Source of the DNA: Deltaproteobacteria bacterium
Lineage (GTDB): Bacteria > UBA10199 > GCA-002796325 > JACPFF01
DNA: 64,000 nucleotides
Reading direction: 5' to 3'
Assembly: GCA_016183065.1 (NCBI GenBank)
Contig: JACPFF010000017.1
Location: 107,172 to 171,171, forward strand
A program made the position numbers and the translations under genes. The first letter of the stretch is position 1; every line of letters begins with the position of its first letter. Under the pieces are notes generated by a model that did not search any database, was not told where the DNA came from, and saw only the letters and a list, made by a program, of their open reading frames with translations. Below, piece by piece: positions 17,094-24,652 of this stretch.

Positions 17094-18635
17094 ATGCAAC
17101 TACCCTATCGACATGACCGCTATCTCCTGGTGGAAGAGCTCGGTCGCGGTGGCATGGCCGTGGTCTATCGCGCCAAGGTCTTCGGTCCCAAGGGCTTTGT
17201 GAAAGAAGTCGCCATCAAGCGCGTGCTCGAGGACTGGACGGAGCAGGCCGACTTCACGGCGCGCCTGATCGACGAAGCCAAAGTGCTGACGCAACTACAG
17301 CATCATAATATCGTCCAGGTCTTCGAATTGGGGAGGGATCAGGGGACCTATTTTATGGTGATGGAATACGTTGACGGCATCGATTTGGCCAAGGTCTTGT
17401 GGGGACTGCGCCGGGACGAGTGCCGACTTCCCGAAGAGCACGCCTATTATGTTCTGCTCGAAGTGCTGCAGGGGATTGCCTCTGTCCATGCCCAGGTCAA
17501 CGAGGCGGGTGTCCCCCTGCAGATTGTCCATCGCGATGTGTCGCCGCAGAACATCCTCCTCTCGACCCATGGGGACGTGAAGCTGACGGACTTCGGCATT
17601 GCGCAAGGCGGGCATCGGGGTCTGGCGACGCAGCATGGCCAGTTGAAGGGGAAATACGCCTATATGTCTCCCGAACAAGCCCGCGGGGAACCGGTGGATC
17701 AGCGGACCGATATTTTTGCCGTCGGAGCACTCCTCTTCGAATTGCTCAGCGGACGGCGGCTGTTCGATGGGGCGAGCGATCTGCAGGTCCTGGAACGGGT
17801 ACAGTGCGGAGTCTTGCCGCCGCGGTGGGAAGCGGCAATTCATCCGGGGATACGTCCGATTCTGCTCCGCGCGCTGGCGCCCCAACCGATGCAACGGTAT
17901 GCGACGGCTTTGGCGTTGCATGCCGACATCCGGCACTTTGTCAATACCTACCGCTGTATCAGCGACGGCCCATCGCTGGCGCGATTTCTGCGAGAGTCCC
18001 CGCCGTCCCTCTGCGGGCTCCTTGCCCAGCGCCGCCAGCTGGCGGCAACGGCGCATGGCAGCCGGACGTGTTGTGTGGGGCCATGGGCGCTTCGTCTGCA
18101 CTCCGCGTTAGTCCGCACGTTGCGCGCCGGCAGCGTGCTCATGATCCTCTCCGCCGGCATCGTGCTGAGCGGTACGGCATCGACCCACATGCGCCGTCCG
18201 GAGCCGAAAATCCTCGCGCGGACCATCCCCCCACGTGTGCTCATGCTGCCGCCCTTGCCGGTACTCCCTGTGGCAATGCCGTTGGAACCGATCGAGACAC
18301 TCCGTTCCGATGCGATGGAGATGGCACACGACACGCCGGCACTCGCAGCACGCGCGGTGCCTGTGAACAGGAGTGCCACGGTACATGCATCAGGCCGCCT
18401 GATCGTCCGTGCGCGGCCGTGGGGCGTGGTAACGATCCCAGGGCATGTGCGGTCCCGGGAGGCACCCGTGCAGGTGCAGCTCCCCGCAGGCGAGTATCCG
18501 CTCCAGATCGCGATGGGGAAGCGCGGGCACCGGTTGTCGCGCCCCGTGCAGCTTATCGCGGGGGAGGCGACCGAGTGTCACGCGGTCTTTGCCTCCCGCG
18601 CCACACTCTCCTGTCGGCAGGTGAAAATGAAGTGA
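17094..18635 (+). CDS. Membrane Ser/Thr protein kinase with C-terminal PEGA domain
   Basis: A 513-aa eukaryotic-type (Hanks) kinase. Kinase domain about residues 8-285: glycine loop GRGGMAVVY, lysine in VAIKRV, catalytic loop HRDVSPQN, DFG in KLTDFGIAQ, and the activation-segment YMSPEQARG. A single hydrophobic segment near residue 345 (SVLMILSAGIVLSGT) separates it from an extracytoplasmic PEGA-type domain at the C terminus (LPAGEYPLQIAMGKRG). ATG 17094 is preceded by a G-rich ribosome site. The PEGA fold is shared with the protein at 10530, suggesting a common surface signal or ligand; substrates are unknown. Convergent with tolB. Confidence 0.92.
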   Translation: MQLPYRHDRYLLVEELGRGGMAVVYRAKVFGPKGFVKEVAIKRVLEDWTEQADFTARLIDEAKVLTQLQHHNIVQVFELGRDQGTYFMVMEYVDGIDLAKVLWGLRRDECRLPEEHAYYVLLEVLQGIASVHAQVNEAGVPLQIVHRDVSPQNILLSTHGDVKLTDFGIAQGGHRGLATQHGQLKGKYAYMSPEQARGEPVDQRTDIFAVGALLFELLSGRRLFDGASDLQVLERVQCGVLPPRWEAAIHPGIRPILLRALAPQPMQRYATALALHADIRHFVNTYRCISDGPSLARFLRESPPSLCGLLAQRRQLAATAHGSRTCCVGPWALRLHSALVRTLRAGSVLMILSAGIVLSGTASTHMRRPEPKILARTIPPRVLMLPPLPVLPVAMPLEPIETLRSDAMEMAHDTPALAARAVPVNRSATVHASGRLIVRARPWGVVTIPGHVRSREAPVQVQLPAGEYPLQIAMGKRGHRLSRPVQLIAGEATECHAVFASRATLSCRQVKMK

Positions 18636-18693
18636 TGCGGTTGTGTAGTCTGTGTGCACAAGCGTTCAATGGCCGGTGAGTACTCCCAGGTTG

Positions 18694-20016
18694 CTAATTC
18701 CAGTAGTCGGATGGCCAGGGGCCCCAGTCCGGCAGGCTCGCATCTTTCCCCTTGGTGAGCAGGGTCTTGTGTGCGCCATCGAATCGCATGAAGTAGATAT
18801 GCGTTTTTTTGCCCAGGGTCGTGCTGTAGGTGACAAACCGGCTGTCGGGCGACCACCGCGGATGTTCATTGCTCCCCACCGAGGTCAGTTGCCGCAACCC
18901 CGAGCCATCGGTATTGATGGTGAAGATGTCATATTTGCCGCCGGCAAAGCGCGTATAGACAATCCGTGTTCCATCGGGTGACCAATCGGGGGAATCATTT
19001 TGTGCGCCGCTAAACGTGATGCGGCGGGCCTCGCTGCCGCTCACAGCATAGCGGTAGAGATTGAGACGGCCGCCGCGCTCCGAGGCAAAGACGATTTCAT
19101 TGCCACTCGGCGAGAAACTCGGGGCAATGTCGATGCCAAAGGCCGGCGCAAACGCCCGGTCATCGGAACCGATATTGGACATGATAAAGATCTCCATGTC
19201 ACGACCCTGCCCGGAACTATATGCGATGGCCGAGCCATCGGGCGAGAAGGCCGGGGTGATGTTGGTGCTCTGATTGGCGGTGAGGCGCCGACGCTGCCCG
19301 GTCTGGAGATTGACCACGTAGATATCGGGGAAGCCTTCCACATAAGACGTGAACGCCAGATGCTGGCCGTCCGGTGCCCAGGCCGGTCCCAGATTGTATG
19401 AGTTGTCCTTTGTGATACGGCGCACATTGGCACCGTCCATATCCATGACAAAGATCTGCTTCCACCGCTTCATGCGGCTCGACTTGGTCATGACGGTGTA
19501 GGCAATGCGCGTGGCAAAGGGCCCGCGAATGCCCGTGGTGGCGAGCATGATTTCATCGGCAAACCGGTGTGCGATAATACGCCAATCATCCCGATCGAAC
19601 GTATACTGCTTTCCCATCTGCATCTCCGTGGTGGCGGTGTCGAAGAGGCGGAGCTCAATGGTGGTGCGGCCACCCTGTGTCATTGCCATCCCCTTGACGA
19701 GTCCACGGGCACCGATGGCGTGCCAGGCCTGCCACGGGATCGAGGCCGCATCCAGGGCATTCGAGCGATCTTTATAGATCGACGGTTTGATCACGAAAAA
19801 ATATCCGCTCAGTTCCAGGTCGTGGCGAATGACATCGGAGATCTTCTTCAGCATGCCGGTGCTGCCGGAGAACTCCTCCCCTTTTTTGATCGTCTCCACG
19901 GCGATCGGGAAACGGTGATCTTCGGGCTGGTCGATCAGAATTTCGATGGCGCCAAAGGCAAACGATGGCAGGAGAAACGTTAGACCAATGACACCCGATA
20001 GTAACGTTTTTCTCAT
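18694..20016 (-). CDS. tolB: TolB, periplasmic beta-propeller of the Tol-Pal system
   Basis: Periplasmic protein of the Tol-Pal complex that keeps the outer membrane tied to peptidoglycan during division. Signal peptide (MRKTLLSGVIGLTFLLPSFAFGA), an N-terminal alpha/beta domain (FFVIKPSIY, WHAIGARGLVKG), then at least five WD/PD40-type blades with the AWAPDGQHLAF, AFSPDGSAIAY, SFSPSGNEIVF, DWSPDGTRIVY and RWSPDSRFVTY motifs. ATG 20016 has GAGGACC upstream; an ATG at 20028 lacks one. Length 440 aa is standard. Follows tolA by 43 nt, so part of the tolQRAB operon; no pal or ybgF gene follows. Confidence 0.95.
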   Translation of the reverse strand: MRKTLLSGVIGLTFLLPSFAFGAIEILIDQPEDHRFPIAVETIKKGEEFSGSTGMLKKISDVIRHDLELSGYFFVIKPSIYKDRSNALDAASIPWQAWHAIGARGLVKGMAMTQGGRTTIELRLFDTATTEMQMGKQYTFDRDDWRIIAHRFADEIMLATTGIRGPFATRIAYTVMTKSSRMKRWKQIFVMDMDGANVRRITKDNSYNLGPAWAPDGQHLAFTSYVEGFPDIYVVNLQTGQRRRLTANQSTNITPAFSPDGSAIAYSSGQGRDMEIFIMSNIGSDDRAFAPAFGIDIAPSFSPSGNEIVFASERGGRLNLYRYAVSGSEARRITFSGAQNDSPDWSPDGTRIVYTRFAGGKYDIFTINTDGSGLRQLTSVGSNEHPRWSPDSRFVTYSTTLGKKTHIYFMRFDGAHKTLLTKGKDASLPDWGPWPSDYWN

Positions 20017-20059
20017 AATGGTCCTCATGGGTGTCGGTGAATGGATGGCATCATAAAGA

Positions 20060-20911
20060 TTATGGCTTAAAAGTCACGTGAAATACCTCGTTCAAGACCA
20101 TTTGCTTGATCTCCGCCGGAGGCGCTGGGAGCGGGGAGGCGCGGTTCACTGCACGCATCGCGGAATCGTCGAGAAAGCTGTTCCCCGATTGTTTGGCCCA
20201 TCCTCTCGAAATAATGGCGCCGCTCGCGTTGATGCGCAGACTGACGATCGCCTGTGGCCGCTTGGCCGGCGGCAGTGCCGTAATCTGTGCCGGCTTGGCC
20301 CACTGTCGCAGGATCTTGGCGCGCACCTGTGCCCGATATTGGTTCAAAATATGGGCGGGGGTGATTTGCGCGAGCGGTTTCCCGCCCGTGCCGCCTTCCC
20401 AGCCTGGCGAATTGGCCCCCCGCGCGCCGCCAGACCCCTTGCGACTCAGGTTGTCGACCATGTTGAGCAATTTGTCCCGCTCACTCGCGGGCTTCGTCGG
20501 TGTTGCTGCCGGCGACTTTGTGGCCTGTGCCACCGACTTTGGCGGGGTCTTTTTTTCCGCCGGTTTCTCCGGCGGTTTTTTTGGTCTCTCGGCCGGTTTT
20601 TTGTCCTGCGAGGGTTCATCAAGCCGTTTGATCAGGGCGTTTAAGTCCTCTTCGGAGATCGGGGGTGGCGGCGTCCCCTTGGGGATGGCCACTTCCCCGG
20701 GCTTGTCCGGTTCTTCGGGATTTTCGAGGGTCCCCAGTCCCAAGGTCTTGCTGGGGCCCTTGGGGAGGTCGATCATGACGACATCAACAGGGAATGGCGG
20801 TGTTGGAGTGGGGACATGTGCCCCCCAAAAAAAAAGAAAGAGGAAAAGCCCCACATGGACAACGAACGACCACTTCAGGCTGTGACGAAATCGCCGCGAG
20901 GTGCGCCCCAT
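20060..20911 (-). CDS. tolA: TolA/TonB-family periplasm-spanning protein
   Basis: Energy-transducing link between the TolQR motor and the outer membrane. One N-terminal membrane helix (WSFVVHVGLFLFLFFWGAHV), a Pro/Lys-rich extended region (residues about 70-150), and a C-terminal TonB/TolA domain with RAQVRAKILRQWAKPA and IVSLRINASGAIISR. Length 283 aa is shorter than E. coli TolA. Its ATG overlaps the tolR stop by 1 nt (TAATG). Position between tolR and tolB supports TolA rather than TonB. Confidence 0.9.
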   Translation of the reverse strand: MGRTSRRFRHSLKWSFVVHVGLFLFLFFWGAHVPTPTPPFPVDVVMIDLPKGPSKTLGLGTLENPEEPDKPGEVAIPKGTPPPPISEEDLNALIKRLDEPSQDKKPAERPKKPPEKPAEKKTPPKSVAQATKSPAATPTKPASERDKLLNMVDNLSRKGSGGARGANSPGWEGGTGGKPLAQITPAHILNQYRAQVRAKILRQWAKPAQITALPPAKRPQAIVSLRINASGAIISRGWAKQSGNSFLDDSAMRAVNRASPLPAPPAEIKQMVLNEVFHVTFKP

Positions 20912-21345
20912 TACGGCTCCTCGGGCTGGGTCATCATCCCGATTCTCCGAATGCCGGCCAGTTTGGCGATGGCCATGACCTTCGCGACTTCTCCATATCG
21001 GATGTCGCGATCGGCGCGGAGAAAGAGATCCTTCTCGTCCCGTTCCTCAAAGACGTTTTTGAGATGTTGTTCCAAAGAGGCAACGCCGACCGGTTTGGTC
21101 GAGTCACCAATGAAAATTTGATACTCCTCGCCGGTTTGGCGGAGGGTCAGGATGATGTCGTTTTTGGTCCGCTCCACGTCCTTGGCCTTGGTTTGCGGCA
21201 GATTGACGTCGATGCCCTGCGTCAGCAGGGGGGCGGTGACCATGAAGATGATCAGCAACACCAGGAGTACGTCACACAGCGGCGTGATGTTGATCTCCGC
21301 CAAGTTGCCCCGTTGTCCGTTCGATGAAGAGTTGGTCATGGCCAT
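20911..21345 (-). CDS. tolR: TolR, ExbD-family motor protein
   Basis: Inner-membrane proton-channel subunit of the TolQR motor. One membrane helix near the N terminus carries the essential Asp (INITPLCDVLLVLLIIFMV), followed by a periplasmic ExbD/TolR domain (LFLRADRDIRYGEVAKVM). ATG 21345 lies 11 nt after the tolQ stop; in-frame ATGs at 21366 and 21339 are alternatives. Stop overlaps the tolA start by 1 nt. Confidence 0.93.
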   Translation of the reverse strand: MAMTNSSSNGQRGNLAEINITPLCDVLLVLLIIFMVTAPLLTQGIDVNLPQTKAKDVERTKNDIILTLRQTGEEYQIFIGDSTKPVGVASLEQHLKNVFEERDEKDLFLRADRDIRYGEVAKVMAIAKLAGIRRIGMMTQPEEP

Positions 21346-21355
21346 ACCGGTCTTT

Positions 21356-22054
21356 CTAGGCGGCAAAAAATTCGAGCGCGATGCGGTGGTTGAGATCGTT
21401 GGAGAACTGCTCCATGTCGCGCGAGAGCAACCGGATCCGGTTTATGTAGATGTTGTAAAACACGAGCGCTGGAATGGCCACGGCGAGGCCGACGGCCGTG
21501 ACAAAGAGCGCCTCGGCAATGCGCGGTCCCACGACTTGGAGGCTGGAAGATCCGGCCGCGCTCAATTCAAAAAAGGCGTTAAGGATGCCCCACACCGTCC
21601 CAAAGAGGCCGATAAATGGCGATGCGCTCGCGGTGGTGGCCAAAAATGGGAGGTAATATTCGAGCTGTTCGATCTCCTGCGCGGTCGTTCGTTTGGTCTC
21701 GTGTTCAATGCGGAGTTGCTGGTTGTTTCCGCTCCCCTCGGACAATGGCGTAATGCCGCTGCGGAAGATGTTTTCCGCCGGCCCCTTGATCAAGCGGGTC
21801 TTCATGAGGGCGTCGATCGATTTGGCATGCCAGAAATGTTGCATGAACCGCTGCAACCGCCGCCGCGCAGATTTGATCTGTCCGTACTTGAAGAGGATAA
21901 TGGCCCAGCTGATCACGGAAAATGTGACGAGAATGAAGAGGGTCAGCTTGATGACGATGTCGGAGTCCGCGATGATCGTCAGGAGCCGATTTTCCTCCCC
22001 ACTGACTGCCGTTGTTGCTGCTGCCGCTGCGGCGGTCGTTGCTTCCAACAACAT
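21356..22054 (-). CDS. tolQ: TolQ, MotA/TolQ/ExbB proton-channel protein
   Basis: Proton-channel partner of TolR. Three membrane segments are visible: VIKLTLFILVTFSVISWAII, the conserved LPFLATTASASPFIGLFGTV loop and helix, and ALFVTAVGLAVAIPALVFYN. ATG 22054 is preceded by AAAGGA; the longer frame from 22267 runs back into murI and is rejected. First gene of tolQRAB, with a sigma-70-type promoter at 22100-22128. Confidence 0.94.
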   Translation of the reverse strand: MLLEATTAAAAAATTAVSGEENRLLTIIADSDIVIKLTLFILVTFSVISWAIILFKYGQIKSARRRLQRFMQHFWHAKSIDALMKTRLIKGPAENIFRSGITPLSEGSGNNQQLRIEHETKRTTAQEIEQLEYYLPFLATTASASPFIGLFGTVWGILNAFFELSAAGSSSLQVVGPRIAEALFVTAVGLAVAIPALVFYNIYINRIRLLSRDMEQFSNDLNHRIALEFFAA

Positions 22055-22099
22055 ACGAAATCCTTTCTGTAAAGAAATACGCTGCGCGAGCGAGAGCGG

Positions 22100-22128
22100 A
22101 TTGTGATCGACAGGGACGCGCTTGTCAA
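22100..22128 (-). promoter_or_regulatory. Sigma-70-type promoter of tolQRAB
   Basis: On the minus strand TTGACA (22123-22128, perfect -35) is followed after 17 nt by CACAAT (22100-22105, -10 with four of six bases). Predicted start of transcription is near 22093, 39 nt before tolQ. A perfect 12-nt tandem repeat (22128-22151) abuts the -35 box. Confidence 0.65.
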
Positions 22129-22151
22129 GATCATTGCGCAGATCATTGCGC
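22128..22151. repeat. Perfect 12-nt tandem direct repeat beside the tolQ -35 box
   Basis: The unit AGATCATTGCGC occurs twice head to tail at 22128-22139 and 22140-22151, directly upstream of the tolQ -35 element on the minus strand. The position suits an activator site; no known regulator is recognised. Confidence 0.7.
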
Positions 22152-22184
22152 GGAATGCCACGTGTTCCGGTGCGATGCCGTGGA

Positions 22185-23000
22185 TCAGTCGACGGAAACG
22201 ATTTCGGCAGGCGACAGAGGAGCCGCAAAGAGTTGTTCCGCGATGCGCGGCAGGTGCGGAGTGGCATCGGTCACGCAGATCCGGTCACGCGCCAGAGTGG
22301 CGGGTGGTGCCAGGAGATCGGCGGATGCCAGGACCTGATGGAGCTCGGCCGCCGCGGCCTCTCCGGTATCGATGAGCGGCAGCGAACGTGGCAGGATCCG
22401 GTGGATGACCTGTTGCAACAGCGGATAGTGGGTGCACCCGAGGATCAGCGTGTCAAGGTCGCGCGACGGCAATGCCTCGAGATACTGTCCCGCGATCATC
22501 GTGGTGGCCGGGGTGTCCAGCCAGCCTTCCTCCACGAGCGGCACAAAGAGCGGACAGGCCACGCTATCCACCGTGGTGCCCGGGGCCAGGGCATGAATGG
22601 CGTGCTCATAGGCCCTGCTCGCGATTGTTGCCGTGGTGCCGATGATCCCTATCCGCTGATGGCGACTCATGGCCACGGCCCGTGCTGCACCGGGCGCAAT
22701 CATGCCGATGATCGGCACTGCAACGGCCTGGGTCAAGTCCTTGAGCGCCAGGGCGGACGAGGTGTTGCAGGCGACGACGATTGCCTTGACATGGTGACGC
22801 ATGAGAAAAGCGGCATTCTCGAGGGAGTACCGGACCACGGTGGCCGCCGATTTGTTGCCATACGGGACCCGTGCGGTATCTCCAAGATAGAGAAACGATT
22901 CGTGCGGCAGTAGGGCGCGAATCGCCCGCAAGACGGTCAGTCCTCCGAGTCCGGAATCAAAGACGCCAATGGGCGCGAGACGACGATCGTCACGAGACAT
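22185..23000 (-). CDS. murI: Glutamate racemase
   Basis: Makes D-glutamate for peptidoglycan. Catalytic features are in place: FDSGLGGLTVLRA near the N terminus, VACNTSSA with the first catalytic Cys, and ILGCTHYPLL with the second. LGDTARVPYG is the conserved substrate loop. ATG 23000 is chosen since it begins just before the conserved core; the longer frame to 23108 is rejected. Length 271 aa is typical. It lies upstream of tolQ on the same strand, 130 bp away, with a separate promoter for tolQ in the gap. Confidence 0.96.
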   Translation of the reverse strand: MSRDDRRLAPIGVFDSGLGGLTVLRAIRALLPHESFLYLGDTARVPYGNKSAATVVRYSLENAAFLMRHHVKAIVVACNTSSALALKDLTQAVAVPIIGMIAPGAARAVAMSRHQRIGIIGTTATIASRAYEHAIHALAPGTTVDSVACPLFVPLVEEGWLDTPATTMIAGQYLEALPSRDLDTLILGCTHYPLLQQVIHRILPRSLPLIDTGEAAAAELHQVLASADLLAPPATLARDRICVTDATPHLPRIAEQLFAAPLSPAEIVSVD

Positions 23001-23134
23001 GCGGGGTCTTTCAGTAGTCGGCCCCCGGGGAAAGTCAAGGCGTGAAGCGAGACCATGCCGGTGCCAGCGTGGCTGCCCAGGGAGGCGTCTGCTCAGCCAT
23101 TGCGTCAAGGAGCGTCCTATGCTAAGGGCGCGTC

Positions 23135-24436
23135 ATGCATCGATCCGTGTGCGCCCTGCTCGCTATCGCGTCACTCCTCGTTCTCCCCGCAACCGCATAT
23201 CCGTTGCATAAAGAGGGTGTCGAATCTCTCCAGACCTTTAGTCGCGTCCTGCATCACATTCTCGCATATTATGTCGAAGCGCCGGAAGAATCCGCCTTGA
23301 TTCAGGGGGCGATCCGTGGCCTCTTTGAAACGCTCGATCCGCACTCATCCTATCTCTCTCCGCGCGTCTTCAATTCGCTCAAGGCCGAGACCGGCGGGCG
23401 GTTTGGCGGCATCGGTCTCGAAGTCGTGTTGCGGCACGGATGGTTGACAGTCATTGCGCCGGTGGATGGTTCGCCAGCGGCCCTGGCGGGGATCAAGGCG
23501 GGCGACCGGGTCGTGAAAATCGATGGGGTCTCGACAAAACGGATGAATGTCAGTGAAGCGGTCGCCAAGATGCGTGGGCGGCCCGGATCAACGGTGACCT
23601 TGACGATCCTGCGACGGGGAAGTCGTCTCCCGGTCGATATGGCCCTCAAGCGGGCGACCATCCAGGTTCCGAGCGTTCGCGGCGAACTGATGGCCCCCGG
23701 ATATCCCATTGTGCGGATCACGAGCTTTCGGGAGCAGACCTATCACGATTTTTTGGAAACGATGAAAACGCTCACGCGTGAGGCGGCCATTCGCGGACTT
23801 GTGCTCGATCTGCGCAATAATCCGGGCGGACTACTCGACCAGGCCGTCCAGATGAGTGACTACTTTCTCCGCAAGGGGGTCATCGTGACCACGGAGAGTC
23901 GCGGCAAGGAGATCGATCGTCAGGAGGCCCATGACGAAGGATTGGAACCGGAGTATCCGGTCGCGATTTTGGTCAATGGCGGATCGGCATCGGCTGCGGA
24001 AATTGTGACCGGGGCTTTACAGGATCATGGTCGGGCGGTGGTCCTCGGGTCCCAGACATTTGGGAAGGGGTCCGTGCAGACCGTGATCGGTTTTGAGAAC
24101 GGGGCGGCATTAAAGCTGACCGTCGCCCGGTATTACACCCCGCGAAAGCGTTCGATTCAGGCCTTTGGGATCGGACCGGATATCGTCCTGCCAGAATATC
24201 ATCCGGAGAGTGAGGAGCAGGGGGAAGCGGAGCAGCCGCGCGAGCGGGGCCCCGTGCGCGAATCGCGTCTGCCGAGGCACCTTAAAGGGCGTCCCGCCAA
24301 ATCGGGACGGTCGCGCTCCAATGGCGTGCGGATCCCGGCCATTTCCGTGGAAGAGGCCGGCGCCGATTATCAGCGCGCCATTGCCCTCCACCTCTTGCAA
24401 GACGGGACCGTGCAACGCCTGACCCATCTGCACTGA
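23135..24436 (+). CDS. ctpA: C-terminal processing peptidase (S41 family, PDZ)
   Basis: Periplasmic serine protease of the CtpA/Prc family. Signal peptide (CALLAIASLLVLPATAYP), then a helical segment with FETLDPHSSYLSPR, a PDZ domain (GGIGLEVVLRHGWLTVIAPV to GSTVTLTILR), and the protease core with the Ser in NGGSASAAEI and the Lys in TFGKGSVQTV forming the Ser/Lys dyad. The last 80 residues are Arg/Glu-rich and end in a helical tail. ATG 23135 has AAGGG upstream. Divergent from murI. Confidence 0.95.
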   Translation: MHRSVCALLAIASLLVLPATAYPLHKEGVESLQTFSRVLHHILAYYVEAPEESALIQGAIRGLFETLDPHSSYLSPRVFNSLKAETGGRFGGIGLEVVLRHGWLTVIAPVDGSPAALAGIKAGDRVVKIDGVSTKRMNVSEAVAKMRGRPGSTVTLTILRRGSRLPVDMALKRATIQVPSVRGELMAPGYPIVRITSFREQTYHDFLETMKTLTREAAIRGLVLDLRNNPGGLLDQAVQMSDYFLRKGVIVTTESRGKEIDRQEAHDEGLEPEYPVAILVNGGSASAAEIVTGALQDHGRAVVLGSQTFGKGSVQTVIGFENGAALKLTVARYYTPRKRSIQAFGIGPDIVLPEYHPESEEQGEAEQPRERGPVRESRLPRHLKGRPAKSGRSRSNGVRIPAISVEEAGADYQRAIALHLLQDGTVQRLTHLH

Positions 24437-24609
24437 GCACCGCGACCCGATGTCACCCGCCGATCAATGATTGTCCCAGCAGGCCTTGGTTCTCTCCCAT
24501 TTTGAGAAGTGCGATGATCATGGGGTGATTCTTCACTCAGTTTATCGAGTTTTGAACAAAATACAATTCATAAATCATAATAATATCAAATAAATATAAC
24601 GATCGTCAT

Positions 24610-24625
24610 TGGCACGGCTCTTGCT
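24610..24625 (+). promoter_or_regulatory. Near-consensus sigma-54 promoter
   Basis: TGGCACGGCTCTTGCT matches the -24/-12 consensus TGGCACG-N4-TTGCW exactly, with GG at 24611-24612 and GC at 24623-24624. The predicted start of transcription is near 24636, 17 nt before the ATG at 24653, and leaves room for the GGGGGATC ribosome site. The 75 bp upstream are very AT-rich and contain a TGAA-N10-TTCA dyad that could take part in activator binding. Confidence 0.85.
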
Positions 24626-24652
24626 GTTTCAGATCCGTAGGGGGATCTCCCT

